NCBI RefSeq assembly: GCF_028476545.1
Contig: NW_026732021.1
Location: 496,001 to 560,000 of the forward strand
Source of the DNA: Physella acuta
Lineage: Eukaryota > Mollusca > Gastropoda > Physidae
Direction: 5' to 3'
Length of the DNA: 64,000 nt
The stretch's first letter is position 1; each line of letters starts with the position of its first letter. The position numbers were made by a program, and so were the translations under genes. Positions 26,000 through 39,100 of the stretch are shown piece after piece. Under the pieces are notes generated by a model, which saw only the letters and a list, made by a program, of their open reading frames with translations, did no database searches and had not been told where the DNA came from.

Positions 26000-26815
26000 C
26001 CACCAAACCCTTATCAGCTAGACGGGACCACCAAACCCTTCTAATCTTTACGGGACCACTAAACCCTTCTCATATAGACAGGACCACCAAACCCTTCTAA
26101 TCTTTACGGGACCACCAAACACTTCTAATCTAGACGGGACCACTAAACCCTTCTCATCTAAACAGGACCACCAAACCCTTCTCATCTAGACAGGACCACC
26201 AAACCCTTCTCATCTAGACAGGACCACCAAACCCTTCTCTTCTAGACGGGACCACCAAACCCTTCTCATCTAGACAGGACCACCAAACCCTTCTCATCTA
26301 GACATGACCACCAAACCCTTCTCTTCTAGACATGACCACCAAACCCTTCTCATCTAGACAGGACCACCAAACCCTTCTCATCTAGACATGACCACCAAAC
26401 CCTTCTCATCTAGACAGGACCACCAAACCCTTCTCATCTAGACATGACCACCAAACCCTTCTCTTCTAGACATGACCACCAAACCCTTCTCATCTAGACA
26501 GGACCACCAAACCCTTCTCATCTAGACATGACCACCAAACCCTTCTCTTCTAGACATGACCACCAAACCCTTCTCATCTAGACAGGACCACCAAACCCTT
26601 CTCATCTAGACATGACCACCAAACCCTTCTCATCTAGACAGGACCACCAAACCCTTCTCATCTAGACATGACCACCAAACCCTTCTCATCTAGACAGGAC
26701 CACCAAACCCTTCTCATCTAGACAGGACCACCAAACCCTTCTCATCTAGACATGACCACCAAACCCTTCTCATCTAGACGGGACCACCAAACTCTTCTCG
26801 TCTAGACGAAGTTTT
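26000..26815. repeat. 28-bp minisatellite
   Basis: About 29 copies of ttctcatctagacaggacca plus ccaaaccc. Gacagg, gacatg and gacggg variants alternate, suggesting amplification of multi-unit blocks. Confidence 0.96.
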
Positions 26816-27409
26816 GAGTAGATTGTAACTCAAGAAACCCCGGGTAATCCCTGTGGTTTAACTGGTAGTTTGTGTGACTGTAGTGTATCACTTTAGTATA
26901 ACAAAGATCTAATAGAGGTTGGCTGTTTTTTTTTAGGATTGGCATTTCTGTTTAGAATTAGCATAGCTTAACATGAGATATTCATTACCTAACTCTATTG
27001 TTTGAAATGAGTCGACCCTGAAATCTAAAAAAAAAAATCGTTTACATTAATTTGAAAATGTTAGTACAAGCAAAACAGGATTTTTGTTAGTGTGTATAAT
27101 AGATTAAGTTGGTGTCTATAATAGGATATATTTTTCACACATTTGAGCACCAACAGATCTAGTTTCTGCGATAGATTTCTTTGATTACACCAGTCGAGCA
27201 TGTTCATGTTAGGGGGGGGGGGGGGTCATGTTTTCTTGTATTGTGAGATACGACAGGCAGGCGCTGCCATATTGAAACACTCAACGCTATTTCTGGTTCG
27301 AGCCAAAAAAAAATTCCTGACATACAAACTGGCATTTTTTCTCCGTGAAACATGAGGCTATCAGTTTTTTCAATCTCCAACAGGTATAGTGCCAGATTTT
27401 AAATGTAGT
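26816..27409. other. Unique spacer, no gene seen
   Basis: Mixed unique sequence with a G13 run near 27,211. Confidence 0.5.
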
Positions 27410-28412
27410 CTGACTAGCTGAATGGTGAGACTAGCTGAATGGTGAGACTAGCTGAATGGTGAGACTAGCTGAATGGTGAGACTAGCTGAATGGTGAGACT
27501 AGCTGAGTGGTGAGACTAGCTGAGTGGTGAGACTAGCTGAATGGTGAGACTAGCTGAATGGTGAGACTAGCTGAATGGTGAGACTAGCTGAATGGTGAGA
27601 CTAGCTGAATGGTGAGACTTTCTGACTAGCTGAATGGTGAGACTAGCTGAATGGTGAGACTAGCTGAATGGTGAGACTAGCTGAATGGTGAGACTAGCTG
27701 AATGGTGAGACTAGCTGAATGGTGAGACTAGCTGAATGGTGAGACTAGCTGAATGGTGAGACTAGCTGAGTGGTGAGACTTTCTGACTAACTGAATGGTG
27801 AGACTAGCTGAATGGTGAGACTAGATGAATGGTGAGACTAGCTGAGTGGTGAGACTTTCTGACTAGCTGAATGGTGAGACTAGCTGAATGGTGAGACTAG
27901 ATGAATGGTGAGACTAGCTGAATGGTGAGACTAGCTGAATGGTGAGACTAGCTGAATTGTGAGACTAGCTGAATGGTGAGACTAGCTGAATGGTGAGACT
28001 TTCTGACTAGCTGAATGGTGAGACTAGCTGAATGGTGAGTCTAGATGAATGGTGAGACTAGCTGAATGGTGAGACTTTCTGACTAGCTGAATTGTGAGAC
28101 TAGCTGAATTGTGAGACTTTCTGACTAGCTGAATGGTGAGACTAGCTGAATGGTGAGACTAGCTGAATGGTGAGACTAGCTGAATGGTGAGACTAGCTGA
28201 ATGGTGAGACTAGCTGAATGCTGAGACTTTCTTACTAGCTGAATTGTGAGACTAGCTGAATGGTGAGACTTTCTGACTAGCTGAATTGTGAGACTAGCTG
28301 AATGGTGAGACTAGATGAATGGTGAGACTAGATGAATGGTGAGACTTTCTGACTAGCTGAATTGTGAGACTAGCTGAATGGTAAGACTTTCTGACTTGCT
28401 GAGCCTCACTAC
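27410..28412. repeat. 17-bp minisatellite with CTTTCT interruptions
   Basis: About 55 copies of gactagctgaatggtga. An 8-bp gactttct insert recurs at irregular multi-unit intervals and gives a higher-order pattern. Confidence 0.96.
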
Positions 28413-28739
28413 GACAGACACGTGTAGCTGTTGTGTCTCACTAAGGACACACGTTGTTTTTATCTAGGGCACATGACGTAACATTTAGCGTTAGATCTAT
28501 TTTGGTTTACGAGATGCATCAACACAATTTCTTTTACCGTTGATGTAATCTCTGATCCAGTAAATTTGTAAATGTCTAGTCCTATATAACCATCTGATAT
28601 ACTACAGAGAATATCGTTACCTAACTTTCACTCTATAAATGATACGTATTGTTTATGTACATGTTTTTACTTGTGTTTGTGTCCGAATGTCTGTCATTGT
28701 CCTGTATGTCTGTGAGAGCTCAAGTCTTTTAACTTTTGG

Positions 28740-29042
28740 CCAAAAAGTTGTACTTAAATAGAGACTTTTTTCAATATCGTTATAAAATTAAAAAGTAGAA
28801 AATTAGACAGGTAAAAAACGTTACAAATAACACCAAAGTGCACAAAAATAAGATAGCAAATATTAACAGAAAGTGATATTTCAACGCCAAGGGTAGACAA
28901 AGGTACAGAAAATAGTCCAAGTAAAGACAAGCAGTCAGACACCAACGGGTTTCGAACCTACCATTCCACACGGCACCTATCGCCATCGCCTTCCATGCAT
29001 CAAGTCAGACGTGTAACCGCTTCTACCACTAGGCCCTACAAA
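28740..29042 (-). mobile_element. tRNA-derived SINE
   Basis: Read on the minus strand from 29,040, an A-box-like TAGTGGTAGAAGCGG is followed about 60 bases later by a perfect B-box GGTTCGAAACC (near 28,948). After these comes a SINE-type body running to lower coordinates. The first 94 bp of the body (28,853-28,946) recurs exactly at 29,284-29,377 without the tRNA-like head. A flanking target duplication was not resolved. Confidence 0.65.
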
Positions 29043-29283
29043 AATAAGGCTTTCGTGGTAGACCACTCTCTTGGCTTGTGCAGGCAGACGCGGGACGGCT
29101 TTGACCCTTGACCCGAAAGGTCAGACCGCTAGCTTTCATAAACACAACAAGGACCATTATTCGACCATACAAACGACACACACACAAATACCGAGACAAT
29201 GGCACAGACAAATAGTAGCTTCCTTTTTAAATGGGTGTAAACGTGTAGGGGGGGGGGGGGTGGGAGCAGGCGTTGTAACTGAA

Positions 29284-29377
29284 ATAGCAAATATTAACAG
29301 AAAGTGATATTTCAACGCCAAGGGTAGACAAAGGTACAGAAAATAGTCCAAGTAAAGACAAGCAGTCAGACACCAAC
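29284..29377 (-). repeat. Exact 94-bp copy of SINE body segment
   Basis: Identical to 28,853-28,946 at an offset of 431 bp. It lacks the box A/box B head and is flanked by a C-rich tract, so it is a truncated second copy or a local duplication. Confidence 0.9.
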
Positions 29378-29424
29378 CAACCACCCCCCCCTACACAAAA
29401 ATAAGATGAAAGATATTTTTTTTA

Positions 29425-29806
29425 GATCTATCATAAAAAAAAAACCGGGAGTGATCTCCCCTAAACTTTCTCGAATATTCTTATATAAAATAACAGGGGA
29501 TGGGCACTCGGGCTATAGACATGATTTTTAATCCATTTTAAATATTTAAAGTTTTAAAAATAGAATTAAATCTCGTAGACAAATTTATTGCACACCAAGT
29601 GAACGCCAAATCAAAAAGTGCATAATAGTGCGCAATATTATTAGTACTTTAAAAATTTACATTAGTTTCTTGAGAAATCGGAAGTAGCGTAAATTACTAC
29701 TTCCGGTCAACGGAAATTACTCAAAATTTAACAGAAGGTAGAGAATTAGATCTTTTACTTACATGTGAAATTTCATTTATCTATCTGAAATAGTACTCAA
29801 GTTATA
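29425..29806 (-). repeat. Dispersed repeat, inverted copy
   Basis: This is the inverted counterpart of 35,110-35,500. Shared words read on the minus strand include taacttgagtactatttcag, gaaatttcacatgtaagtaa and acgctacttccgatttctca, with scattered differences. The 21-bp minisatellite starts exactly where this copy stops. Family not assigned. Confidence 0.85.
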
Positions 29807-31010
29807 AGCCCACCAGTCATATATGTAAGCCCACCAGTCATATATGTAAACCCACCAGTCATATATGTAAGCCCACCAGTCATATCTGTAAACCCACCAG
29901 TCATATCTGTAAACCCACCAGTCATATCTGTAAACCCACCAGTCATATCTGTAAACCCACCAGTCATATCTGTAAACCCACCAGTCATATCGGCACAAAC
30001 CCACCAGTCATATATGTAAACCCACCAGTCATATCTACACAAGCCCACCAGTCATATCTGTAAACCCACCAGTCATATCTGTAAGCCCACCAGCCATATC
30101 TGTAAACCCACCAGCCATATCTGTAAACCCACCAGTCATATCTGTAAACCCACCAGTCATATATGTAAACCCACCAGACATATCTGCACAAGCCCACCAG
30201 TCATATCTGTAAACCCACCAGTCATATCTGTAAACCCACCAGTCATATCTGTAAACCCACCAGTCATATCTGTAAGCCCACCAGTCATATCTGTAAGCCC
30301 ACCAGTCATATCTGTAAGCCCACCAGTCATATCTGTAAACCCACCAGTCATATCTGTAAACCCACCAGTCATATCTGTAAACCCACCAGTCATATCTGTA
30401 AACCCACCAGTCATATCTGTAAGCCCACCAGTCATATCTGTAAGCCCACCAGTCATATCTACACAAGCCCACCAGTCATATCGGCACAAACCCACCAGTC
30501 ATATCGGCACAAACCCACCAGTCATATCTACACAAGCCCACCAGTCATATATGTAAACCCACCAGCCATATCTGTAAACCCACCAGCCATATCTGTAAAC
30601 CCACCAGTCATATCTGTAAACCCACCAGTCATATCTGTAAACCCACCAGTCATATCTGTAAACCCACCAGTCATGTCTACACAAGCCCACCAGTCATATC
30701 TGTAAGCCCACCAGTCATGTCTACACAAGCCCACCAGTCATATCTGTAAGCCCACCAGTCATATCTGTAAGCCCACCAGTCATATCTGTAAGCCCACCAG
30801 TCATATATACACAAGCCCACCAGTCATATCTGTAAACCCACCAGTCATATCTGTAAGCCCACCAGTCATATATACACAAGCCCACCAGTCATATCTGTAA
30901 GCCCACCAGTCATATCTGTAAGCCCACCAGTCATATCTCTAAGCCCACCAGTCATATATACACATGCCCATCAGTCATATATACACATGCCCATCAGTCA
31001 TATCTGCAGC
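29806..31010. repeat. 21-bp minisatellite (CCACCAGTCATATCTGTAA)
   Basis: About 56 copies of cccaccagtcatatctgtaa plus a, with gtaagc, gccatat and cacaag variants. The 21-bp period keeps minus-strand Met-Thr-Gly-Gly-Phe-Thr-Asp and Tyr-Asp-Trp-Trp frames open; these are artefacts. Confidence 0.97.
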
Positions 31011-31525
31011 CCATTGCCTTTGATGTAATTCCTTTCCTTCTCCGTGCCGGCAGTGCCGTCAATGTTAAGTCTAGGCTTTATTCGAGAGAGACAAAAAAAT
31101 TCAATTACCTGGGTAACCTAACCAGCCTCCCCCCTCCCCCCTCATACCGACTGAACCCCTGACAGCAGCGCATCTCGTCTGCTAGCCTTGATCGTCGACG
31201 TCAGCTGTGATCTCGAGGAGTAATTTTAGATTTGGGTTGTTTGGGGTTATATGGGCTTGTGTGTTTGTGATTTGACAGATGGAGGCTACCCGAGCCGGCA
31301 GTCGAGGGCTGTGTGTGTTAGTGGGTTGACGAGAGACTCGTATTGATGCTGGTCCTGTTGGTTGGTGGACATTCAATATAATCGCCGAGTTCAGCTTACC
31401 CGTACAGCGTGTATATTTGAATACCTTCTCTACGATGTAAAAGTGTTATGTCCGCCACATGGCCCCGGGCCGACAAGTGTGTTTTACACTGATGTCTCAG
31501 GAGATGAGAACCTCGGCTAGGCTCG
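31011..31525. other. Unique spacer, no gene seen
   Basis: Non-repetitive sequence; short frames only. Confidence 0.5.
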
Positions 31526-34185
31526 GTTTACATCCGTTGGCTGGGTTATGGTGAGGTCTTCATCCGTTGGTTGGGTTATGGTGAGGTCTTCATCCGTTGG
31601 TTGGGTTATGGTGAGGTCTACATCCGTTGGCTGGGTTATGGTGAGGTCTACATCCGTTGGTTGGGTTATGGTGAGGTCTACATCCGTTGGCTGGGTTATG
31701 GTGAGGTCTTCATCCGTTGGTTGGGTTATGGTGAGGTCTACATCCGTTGGCTGGGTTATGGTGAGGTCTACATCCGTTGGTTGGGTTATGGTGAGGTCTA
31801 CATCCGTTGGCTGGGTTATGGTGAGGTCTTCATCCGTTGGCTGGGTTATGGTGAGGTCTTCATCCGTTGGCTGGGTTATGGTGAGGTCTTCATCCGTTGG
31901 CTGGGTTATGGTGAGGTCTTCATCCGTTGGCTGGGTTATGGTGAGGTCTTCATCCGTTGGCTGGGTTATGGTGAGGTCTTCATCCGTTGGCTGGGTTATG
32001 GTGGGGTCTACATCCGTTGGCTGGGTTATGGTGAGGTCTACATCCGTTGGCTGGGTTATGGTGAGGTCTACATCCGTTGGCTGGGTTATGGTGGGGTCTA
32101 CATCCGTTGGCTGGGTTATGGTGAGGTCTACATCCGTTGGCTGGGTTATGGTGAGGTCTACATCCGTTGGCTGGGTTATGGTGAGGTCTACATCCGTTGG
32201 CTGGGTTATGGTGAGGTCTACATCCGTTGGCTCAGTTATGGTGAGGTTTACATCCGATGGCTGGGTTATGGTGAGGTCTTTAAAACATCCGTTGGCTGGG
32301 TTATGGTGAGGTTTACATCCGATGGCTGGGTTATGGTGAGGTCTTTAAAACATCCGTTGGCTGGGTTATGGTGAGGTCTACATCCGTTGGCTGGGTTATG
32401 GTGAGGTCTACATCCGTTGGCTCAGTTATGGTGAGGTCTTTAAAACATCCGTTGGCTGGGTTATGGTGAGGTCTACATCCGTTGGCTGGGTTATGGTGAG
32501 GTCTACATCCGTTGGCTCAGTTATGGTGAGGTCTTTAAAACATCCGTTGGCTGGGTTATGGTGAGGTCTTTAAAACATCCGTTGGCTCAGTTATGGTGAG
32601 GTCTTTAAAACATCCGTTGGCTGGGTTATGGTGAGGTCTACATCCGTTGGCTGGGTTATGGTGAGGTTTACATCCGTTGGCTGGGTTATGGTGAGGTCTA
32701 CATCCGTTGGCTGGGTTATGGTGAGGTCCTTATAACATCCGTTGGTTGGGTTATGGTGAGGTCTTGAAAACATCCGTTGGCTGGGTTATGGTGAGGTCTA
32801 CATCCGTTGGCTGGGTTATGGTGAGGTCCTTATAACATCCGTTGGTTGGGTTATGGTGAGGTCTTTAAAACATCCGTTGGCTGGGTTATGGTGAGGTCTT
32901 TAAAACATCCGTTGGTTGGGTTATGGTGAGGTCTTGAAAACATCCGTTGGCTGGGTTATGGTGAGGTCTACATCCGTTGGCTGGGTTATGGTGAGGTCCT
33001 TATAACATCCGTTGGTTGGGTTATGGTGAGGTCTTTAAAAAATCTGTTGGTTGGGTTATGGGGAGGTCTTTAATCATCCGTTGGCTCGGTTATGGTGAGG
33101 TCTTTAAAACATCCGTTGGTTGGGTTATGGTGAGGTCTTTAAAACATCCGTTGGCTGGGTTATGGTGAGGTTTACATCCGTTGGCTGGGTTATGGTGAGG
33201 TCTACATCCGTTGGCTGGGTTATGGTGAGGTCCTTATAACATCCGTTGGTTGGGTTATGGTGAGGTCTTTAAAAAATCTGTTGGTTGGGTTATGGGGAGG
33301 TCTTTAATCATCCGTTGGCTCGGTTATGGTGAGGTCTTTAAAACATCCGTTGGTTGGGTTATGGTGAGGTCTTTAAAACATCCGTTGGCTGGGTTATGGT
33401 GAGGTCTTTAAAACATCCGTTGGCTGGGTTATGGTGAGGTCTTTAAAACATCCGTTGGCTGGGTTATGGTGAGGTCTTTAAAACATCCGTTGGCTGGGTT
33501 ATGGTGAGGTCTTTAAAACATCCGTTGGCTCGGTTATGGTGAGGTCTTCATCCGTTGGCTGGGTTATGGTGAGGTCTACATCCGTTAGCTGGGTTATGGT
33601 GAGGTCTTTAAAACATCCGTTGGCTGGGTTATGGTGGGGTCTACATCCGTTGGCTGGGTTATGGTGAGGTCTTTATAACATCCGTTGGCTGGGTTATGGT
33701 GAGATCTTTAAAACATCCGTTGGCTGGGTTATGGTGAGGTCTTCATCCGTTGGCTGGGTTATGGTGAGGTCTACATCCGTTGGCTGGGTTATGGTAGGCT
33801 CTTTAAAACATCCGTTGACTGGGTTATGGTGAGGTCTTTAAAACATCCGTTGGCTGGGTTATGGTGAGGTCTTTAAAACATCCGTTGGCTGGGTTATGGT
33901 GAGGTCTTTAAAACATCCGTTGGCTGTGTTATGGTGAGGTCTTTAAAACATCCGTTGGCTGGGTTATGGTGAGGTCTTTAAAACATCCGTTGGCTGGGTT
34001 ATGGTGAGGTCTTTAAAACATCCGTTGGCTGGGTTATGGTAGGCTCTTTAAAACATCCGTTGGCTGGGTTATGGTGAGGTCTTTAAAACATCCGTTGGCT
34101 GGGTTATGGTGAGGTCTACATCCGTTGGCTGTGTTATGGTGAGGTCTAGATCTACGTCAGTTGGCTGGGTTATGGTGAGGTATTT
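31526..34185. repeat. 30/35-bp minisatellite (CATCCGTTGGCTGGGTTATGG)
   Basis: About 80 copies. The first part is homogeneous 30-bp units (catccgttggctgggttatg plus gtgaggtcta). From about 32,280, 35-bp units carrying tttaaaa become common. Two overlapping plus-strand frames of 253 and 267 codons in the 30-bp part are repeat artefacts. Each unit reads ATGGTGAGG, a donor-like word. Confidence 0.97.
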
Positions 34186-34790
34186 AAGACATTGGCCTGT
34201 ACCTGCCAATATCTGATATATACCGCAACATACGCTAGCCTGCCGGTTATGTGCTTGAAGAAGCCGGAAACTTGTATGGCCTTTTCCGGCAAGTACAACC
34301 GACTGCCGGACGTCTAGTCCGCTGCCGTATAGCTTTTTTTTTTTCTCCGGCGGCCACTCTGTCGACCATCTTACCCGGCAAACCTTTCCCTAAACAATTT
34401 TTTTTTACCTAGCCAGACAAAAATTCTTTTAACTCTTTATTAACTGCTTGCAATTTTAATTGAGCCACTATCGGACTGCTTGAGTTCATGGGCGCCAGGG
34501 GAAACGGGCGCCCGGCTAGACGCACATACCCTACAAGGTAGATTTATTGAGCTTAACTTGTCTCATTAATTGACGCTCGGCAAAAAGGATGTGGGCTTTT
34601 GACGTCACTTCCGGCCTTTGTTTGTTTCAGCCAGCTAATACCCGTTAAAAAGATAGAACATTTTTTAACCCTTTCAACTAATTTCAAGGGATAAAAATAC
34701 GTTAATTTCTATTTTCGAAGAGAGCTTTTGTTCCGTTTATCAATTTCAACAGTGTTTTGCCAGTTCATAAGATTTGAACATCAGCTTAAT
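34186..34790. other. Unique spacer, no gene seen
   Basis: Contains repeated ccggcaa and gccgg words near 34,230-34,380 and a palindromic gggcgcc word near 34,490. No gene was seen. Confidence 0.45.
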
Positions 34791-34794
34791 TCTA

Positions 34795-35500
34795 TCTTTT
34801 TACTTTCTCGTATATACGTAGTATAGAGAAAGTATTGTAATCGTGCAAAAAAAAAAAAAATCGAGATTTTTACAAATCTCGACGTTTTACACCTCACTGA
34901 TACGGAAAAACATAATTTTGCAATCTTGTCCGTATGTCTGTGTGTGTGTGTGTCTGTCTGTCTGTCTGTCTGTCCGTGTGTAAACACGATAACTTGAGTA
35001 CCGTTACAGCTAGGTTGATGAAATTTCATATATAAGTATTTTATCAAAATCGTAGATCCGTATCAACTTTTGAGCGATTTCCGATAACCGGAAGTGGTAC
35101 TTTTCCTACTTTGAATTTTTTAAAAGCCTATAACTTGAGTACTATTTCAGATAGATAAATGAAATTTCACATGTAAGTAAAAGATCTAATTCTCTACCTT
35201 CTGTCAAATTTTGAGTAATTTCCGTTGACAGGAAGTAGTAATTTACGCTACTTCCGATTTCTCAAAAAACTAATGTAAATTTTAAAAGTACTAATAATAT
35301 TGCGCACTATTATACACACCTTTATTAGGCGTTCGCTTGGTGCGCAATTGTTTTTTACTGAGATTCTATTCTATTTTTAAAAGTTTTAGTATTTAAAATG
35401 GATTAAAAATCATAACTATATCCCCAGTTACCATCCCCTTGTTGTTTTATATAAGAATATTCGAGAAAGTTTAGGGGAGATCACTACCGGTTTATTTTTA
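34795..35500 (+). repeat. Dispersed repeat with internal TCTG microsatellite
   Basis: This appears to be the longer copy of the family seen inverted at 29,425-29,806. The left part has a short hairpin (cgagatttttacaaatctcg, near 34,862) and a gtctgtctgtctgtc tract at 34,950. The right part (35,110-35,500) matches the inverted copy. No transposase or reverse-transcriptase frame is visible and the class is not assigned. Confidence 0.75.
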
Positions 35501-35526
35501 AAAATAAATCCGTCTGTCCCGACATA

Positions 35527-36000
35527 TTTGTGTGTAGTTGTGTGTAGTTGTGTGTAGTGTAGTGTCGGCACTGGTATTACACACTTTCATAATCGCTGTT
35601 GGTTGGATACAATATACAGGACGGACAAAACGTGTGTGTGTGCTGTTGGTTGGATACAAGATACAGGATGGACTTCTTTCTTCTTCTTCGTTCTTAATTT
35701 TTAGTGGTGGAAGGGATCGAGTCTTATCTGCCAGAGGGTTTTGAACTCGAGACTTTTTCGAATGTATCAATCATGAACTTTTGCCAACTCGACCACGTCT
35801 CCATCACAATTAAAATTACAGGATGGACAAAAAGTGTGTGTGTGTGCGTGTTGGTGGAAAGGGATTGGAACAAAACGTGTGTGTGTGTGAGTTGGTGTGT
35901 CTGTGAGTGCTTGTTACATCAGGACTGGAAACAAAAGTGTGTGTGTGTGACTGTGTATGTTACATCAGGACTGGAACAAACGTGTGTGTGTGCGTGTGTT
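35527..36000. repeat. GTGTGTGT-rich long-unit tandem region
   Basis: Diverged repeats of about 45-60 bp combine ggttggatacaagatacagg, aaacgtgtgtgtgtg and acatcaggactggaa words. They are interrupted by a SINE. Confidence 0.8.
35674..35816 (-). mobile_element. tRNA-derived SINE with 12-bp target duplication
   Basis: On the minus strand the element begins near ttttaattgtgatggagacg. It has an A-box-like TGGTCGAGTTGG and a B-box-like GAGTTCAAAACC, and ends in a GAA-rich tail (aagaagaagaaagaa). The identical 12-mer TACAGGATGGAC flanks it at 35,662-35,673 and 35,817-35,828. Because the element interrupts a tandem tract, the flank identity could partly reflect the repeat. The head, box B and tail order still supports a short SINE. 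Confidence 0.75.
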
Positions 36001-36107
36001 AGTTCCAACAAAGCCTCTCACCTGGCGTGTGCCTGTCCTTCCATTGAGTAAAGTAGCCCACGTCTGCCGACAGACTACAGTGGCGTTAGTTGATTGCCAA
36101 CAGGTGC

Positions 36108-39100
36108 GGCACGATCGTTTACATCCAACTTCTACAGCCGTTTTTGTCCCCACACACTCGTTTACATCCAACTTCTACAGCCGTTTTTGTCCCCACACAC
36201 TCGTTTACATCCAACTTCTACAGCCGTTTTTGTCCCCACACACTCAGATCGTTTACATCCAACTTCTACAGCCGTTTTTGTCCCCACACACTCAGATCGT
36301 TTACATCCAACTTTTTCAACCGTTTTTGTCCCCACACACTCGTTTACATCCAACTTCTTCAGCCGTTTTTGTCCCCACACACTCGTTTACATCCAACTTC
36401 TTCAGCCGTTTTTGTCCCCACACACTCGTTTACATCCAACTTCTTCAGCCGTTTTTGTCCCCACACACTCGTTTACATCCAACTTCTACAGCCGTTTTTG
36501 TCCCCACACACTCGTTTACATCCAACTTCTACAGCCGTTTTTGTCCCCACACACTCGTTTACATCCAACTTCTACAGCCGTTTTTGTCCCCACACACTCG
36601 TTTACATCCAACTTCTACAGCCGTTTTTGTCCCCACACACTCGTTTACATCCAACTTCTTCAGCCGTTTTTGTCCCCACACACTCAGATCGTTTACATCC
36701 AACTTCTTCAGCCGTTTTTGTCCCCACACACTCGTTTACATCCAACTTCTTCAACCGTTTTTGTCCCCACACACTCAGATCGTTTACATCCAACTTCTTC
36801 AGCCGTTTTTGTCCCCACACACTCAGATCGTTTACATCCAACATCTTCAGCCGTTTTTGTCCCCACACACTCAGATCGTTTACATCCAACTTCTACAGCC
36901 GTTTTTGTCCCCATACACTCGTTTACATCCAACTTCTACAGCCGTTTTTGTCCCCACACACTCAGATCGTTTACATCCAACTTCTACAGCCGTTTTTGTC
37001 CCCACACACTCGTTTACATCCAACTTCTACAGCCGTTTTTGTCCCCACACACTCAGATCGTTTACATCCAACTTCTTCAGCCGTTTTTGTCCCCACACAC
37101 TCGTTTACATCCAACTTCTTCAGCCGTTTTTGTCCCCACACACTCGTTTACATCCAACTTCTTCAACCGTTTTTGTCCCCACACACTCGTTTACATCCAA
37201 CTTCTTCAGCCGTTTTTGTCCCCACACACTCGTTTACATCCAACTTCTTCAGCCGTTTTTGTCCCCACACACTCGTTTACATCCAACTTCTTCAGCCGTT
37301 TTTGTCCCCACACACTCGTTTACATCCAACTTCTACAGCCGTTTTTGTCCCCACACACTCGTTTACATCCAACATCTTCAGCCGTTTTTGTCCCCACACA
37401 CTCGTTTACATCCAACTTCTACAGCCGTTTTTGTCCCCACACACTCAGATCGTTTACATCCAACTTCTACAGCCGTTTTTGTCCCCACACACTCAGATCG
37501 TTTACATCCAACTTCTACAGCCGTTTTTGTCCCCACACACTCGTTTACATCCAACTTCTTCAGCCGTTTTTGTCCCCACATACTCAGATCGTTTACATCC
37601 AACTTCTTCAGCCGTTTTTGTCCCCACACACTCGTTTACATCCAACTTCTACAGCCGTTTTTGTCCCCACACACTCGTTTACATCCAACTTCTACAGCCG
37701 TTTTTGTCCCCACACACTCGTTTACATCCAACTTCTACAGCCGTTTTTGTCCCCACACACTCGTTTACATCCAACTTCTACAGCCGTTTTTGTCCCCACA
37801 CACTCGTTTACATCCAACTTCTACAGCCGTTTTTGTCCCCACACACTCGTTTACATCCAACTTCTACAGCCGTTTTTGTCCCCACACACTCTTTTACATC
37901 CAACTTCTTCAGCCGTTTTTGTCCCCACATACTCAGATCGTTTACATCCAACTTCTTCAGCCGTTTTTGTCCCCACACACTCGTTTACATCCAACTTCTA
38001 CAGCCGTTTTTGTCCCCACACACTCGTTTACATCCAACTTCTTCAGCCGTTTTTGTCCCCACATACTCAGATCGTTTACATCCAACTTCTTCAGCCGTTT
38101 TTGTCCCCACACACTCGTTTACATCCAACTTCTACAGCCGTTTTTGTCCCCACACACTCGTTTACATCCAACTTCTACAGCCGTTTTTGTCCCCACACAC
38201 TCGTTTACATCCAACTTCTACAGCCGTTTTTGTCCCCACACACTCGTTTACATCCAACTTCTACAGCCGTTTTTGTCCCCACACACTCGTTTACATCCAA
38301 CTTCTACAGCCGTTTTTGTCCCCACACACTCGTTTACATCCAACTTCTACAGCCGTTTTTGTCCCCACACACTCGTTTACATCCAACTTCTACAGCCGTT
38401 TTTGTCCCCACACACTCGTTTACATCCAACTTCTTCAGCCGTTTTTGTCCCCACATACTCAGATCGTTTACATCCAACTTCTTCAGCCGTTTTTGTCCCC
38501 ACACACTCGTTTACATCCAACTTCTACAGCCGTTTTTGTCCCCACACACTCGTTTACATCCAACTTCTTCAGCCGTTTTTGTCCCCACATACTCAGATCG
38601 TTTACATCCAACCTCTTCAGCCGTTTTTGTCCCCACACACTCGTTTACATCCAACTTCTACAGCCGTTTTTGTCCCCACACACTCGTTTACATCCAACTT
38701 CTACAGCCGTTTTTGTCCCCACACACTCGTTTACATCCAACTTCTACAGCCGTTTTTGTCCCCACACACTCGTTTACATCCAACTTCTACAGCCGTTTTT
38801 GTCCCCACACACTCGTTTACATCCAACTTCTACAGCCGTTTTTGTCCCCACACACTCGTTTACATCCAACTTCTACAGCCGTTTTTGTCCCCACACACTC
38901 GTTTACATCCAACTTCTACAGCCGTTTTTGTCCCCACACACTCGTTTACATCCAACTTCTTCAGCCGTTTTTGTCCCCACACACTCAGATCGTTTACATC
39001 CAACTTCTACAGCCGTTTTTGTCCCCACACACTCGTTTACATCCAACTTCTACAGCCGTTTTTGTCCCCACACACTCGTTTACATCCAACTTCTACAGCC

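Noticed and set aside
31548-32374. Plus-strand frames of 253 and 267 codons
   Set aside because: Both lie within the homogeneous 30-bp part of a minisatellite; the period is a multiple of three, so openness is automatic.
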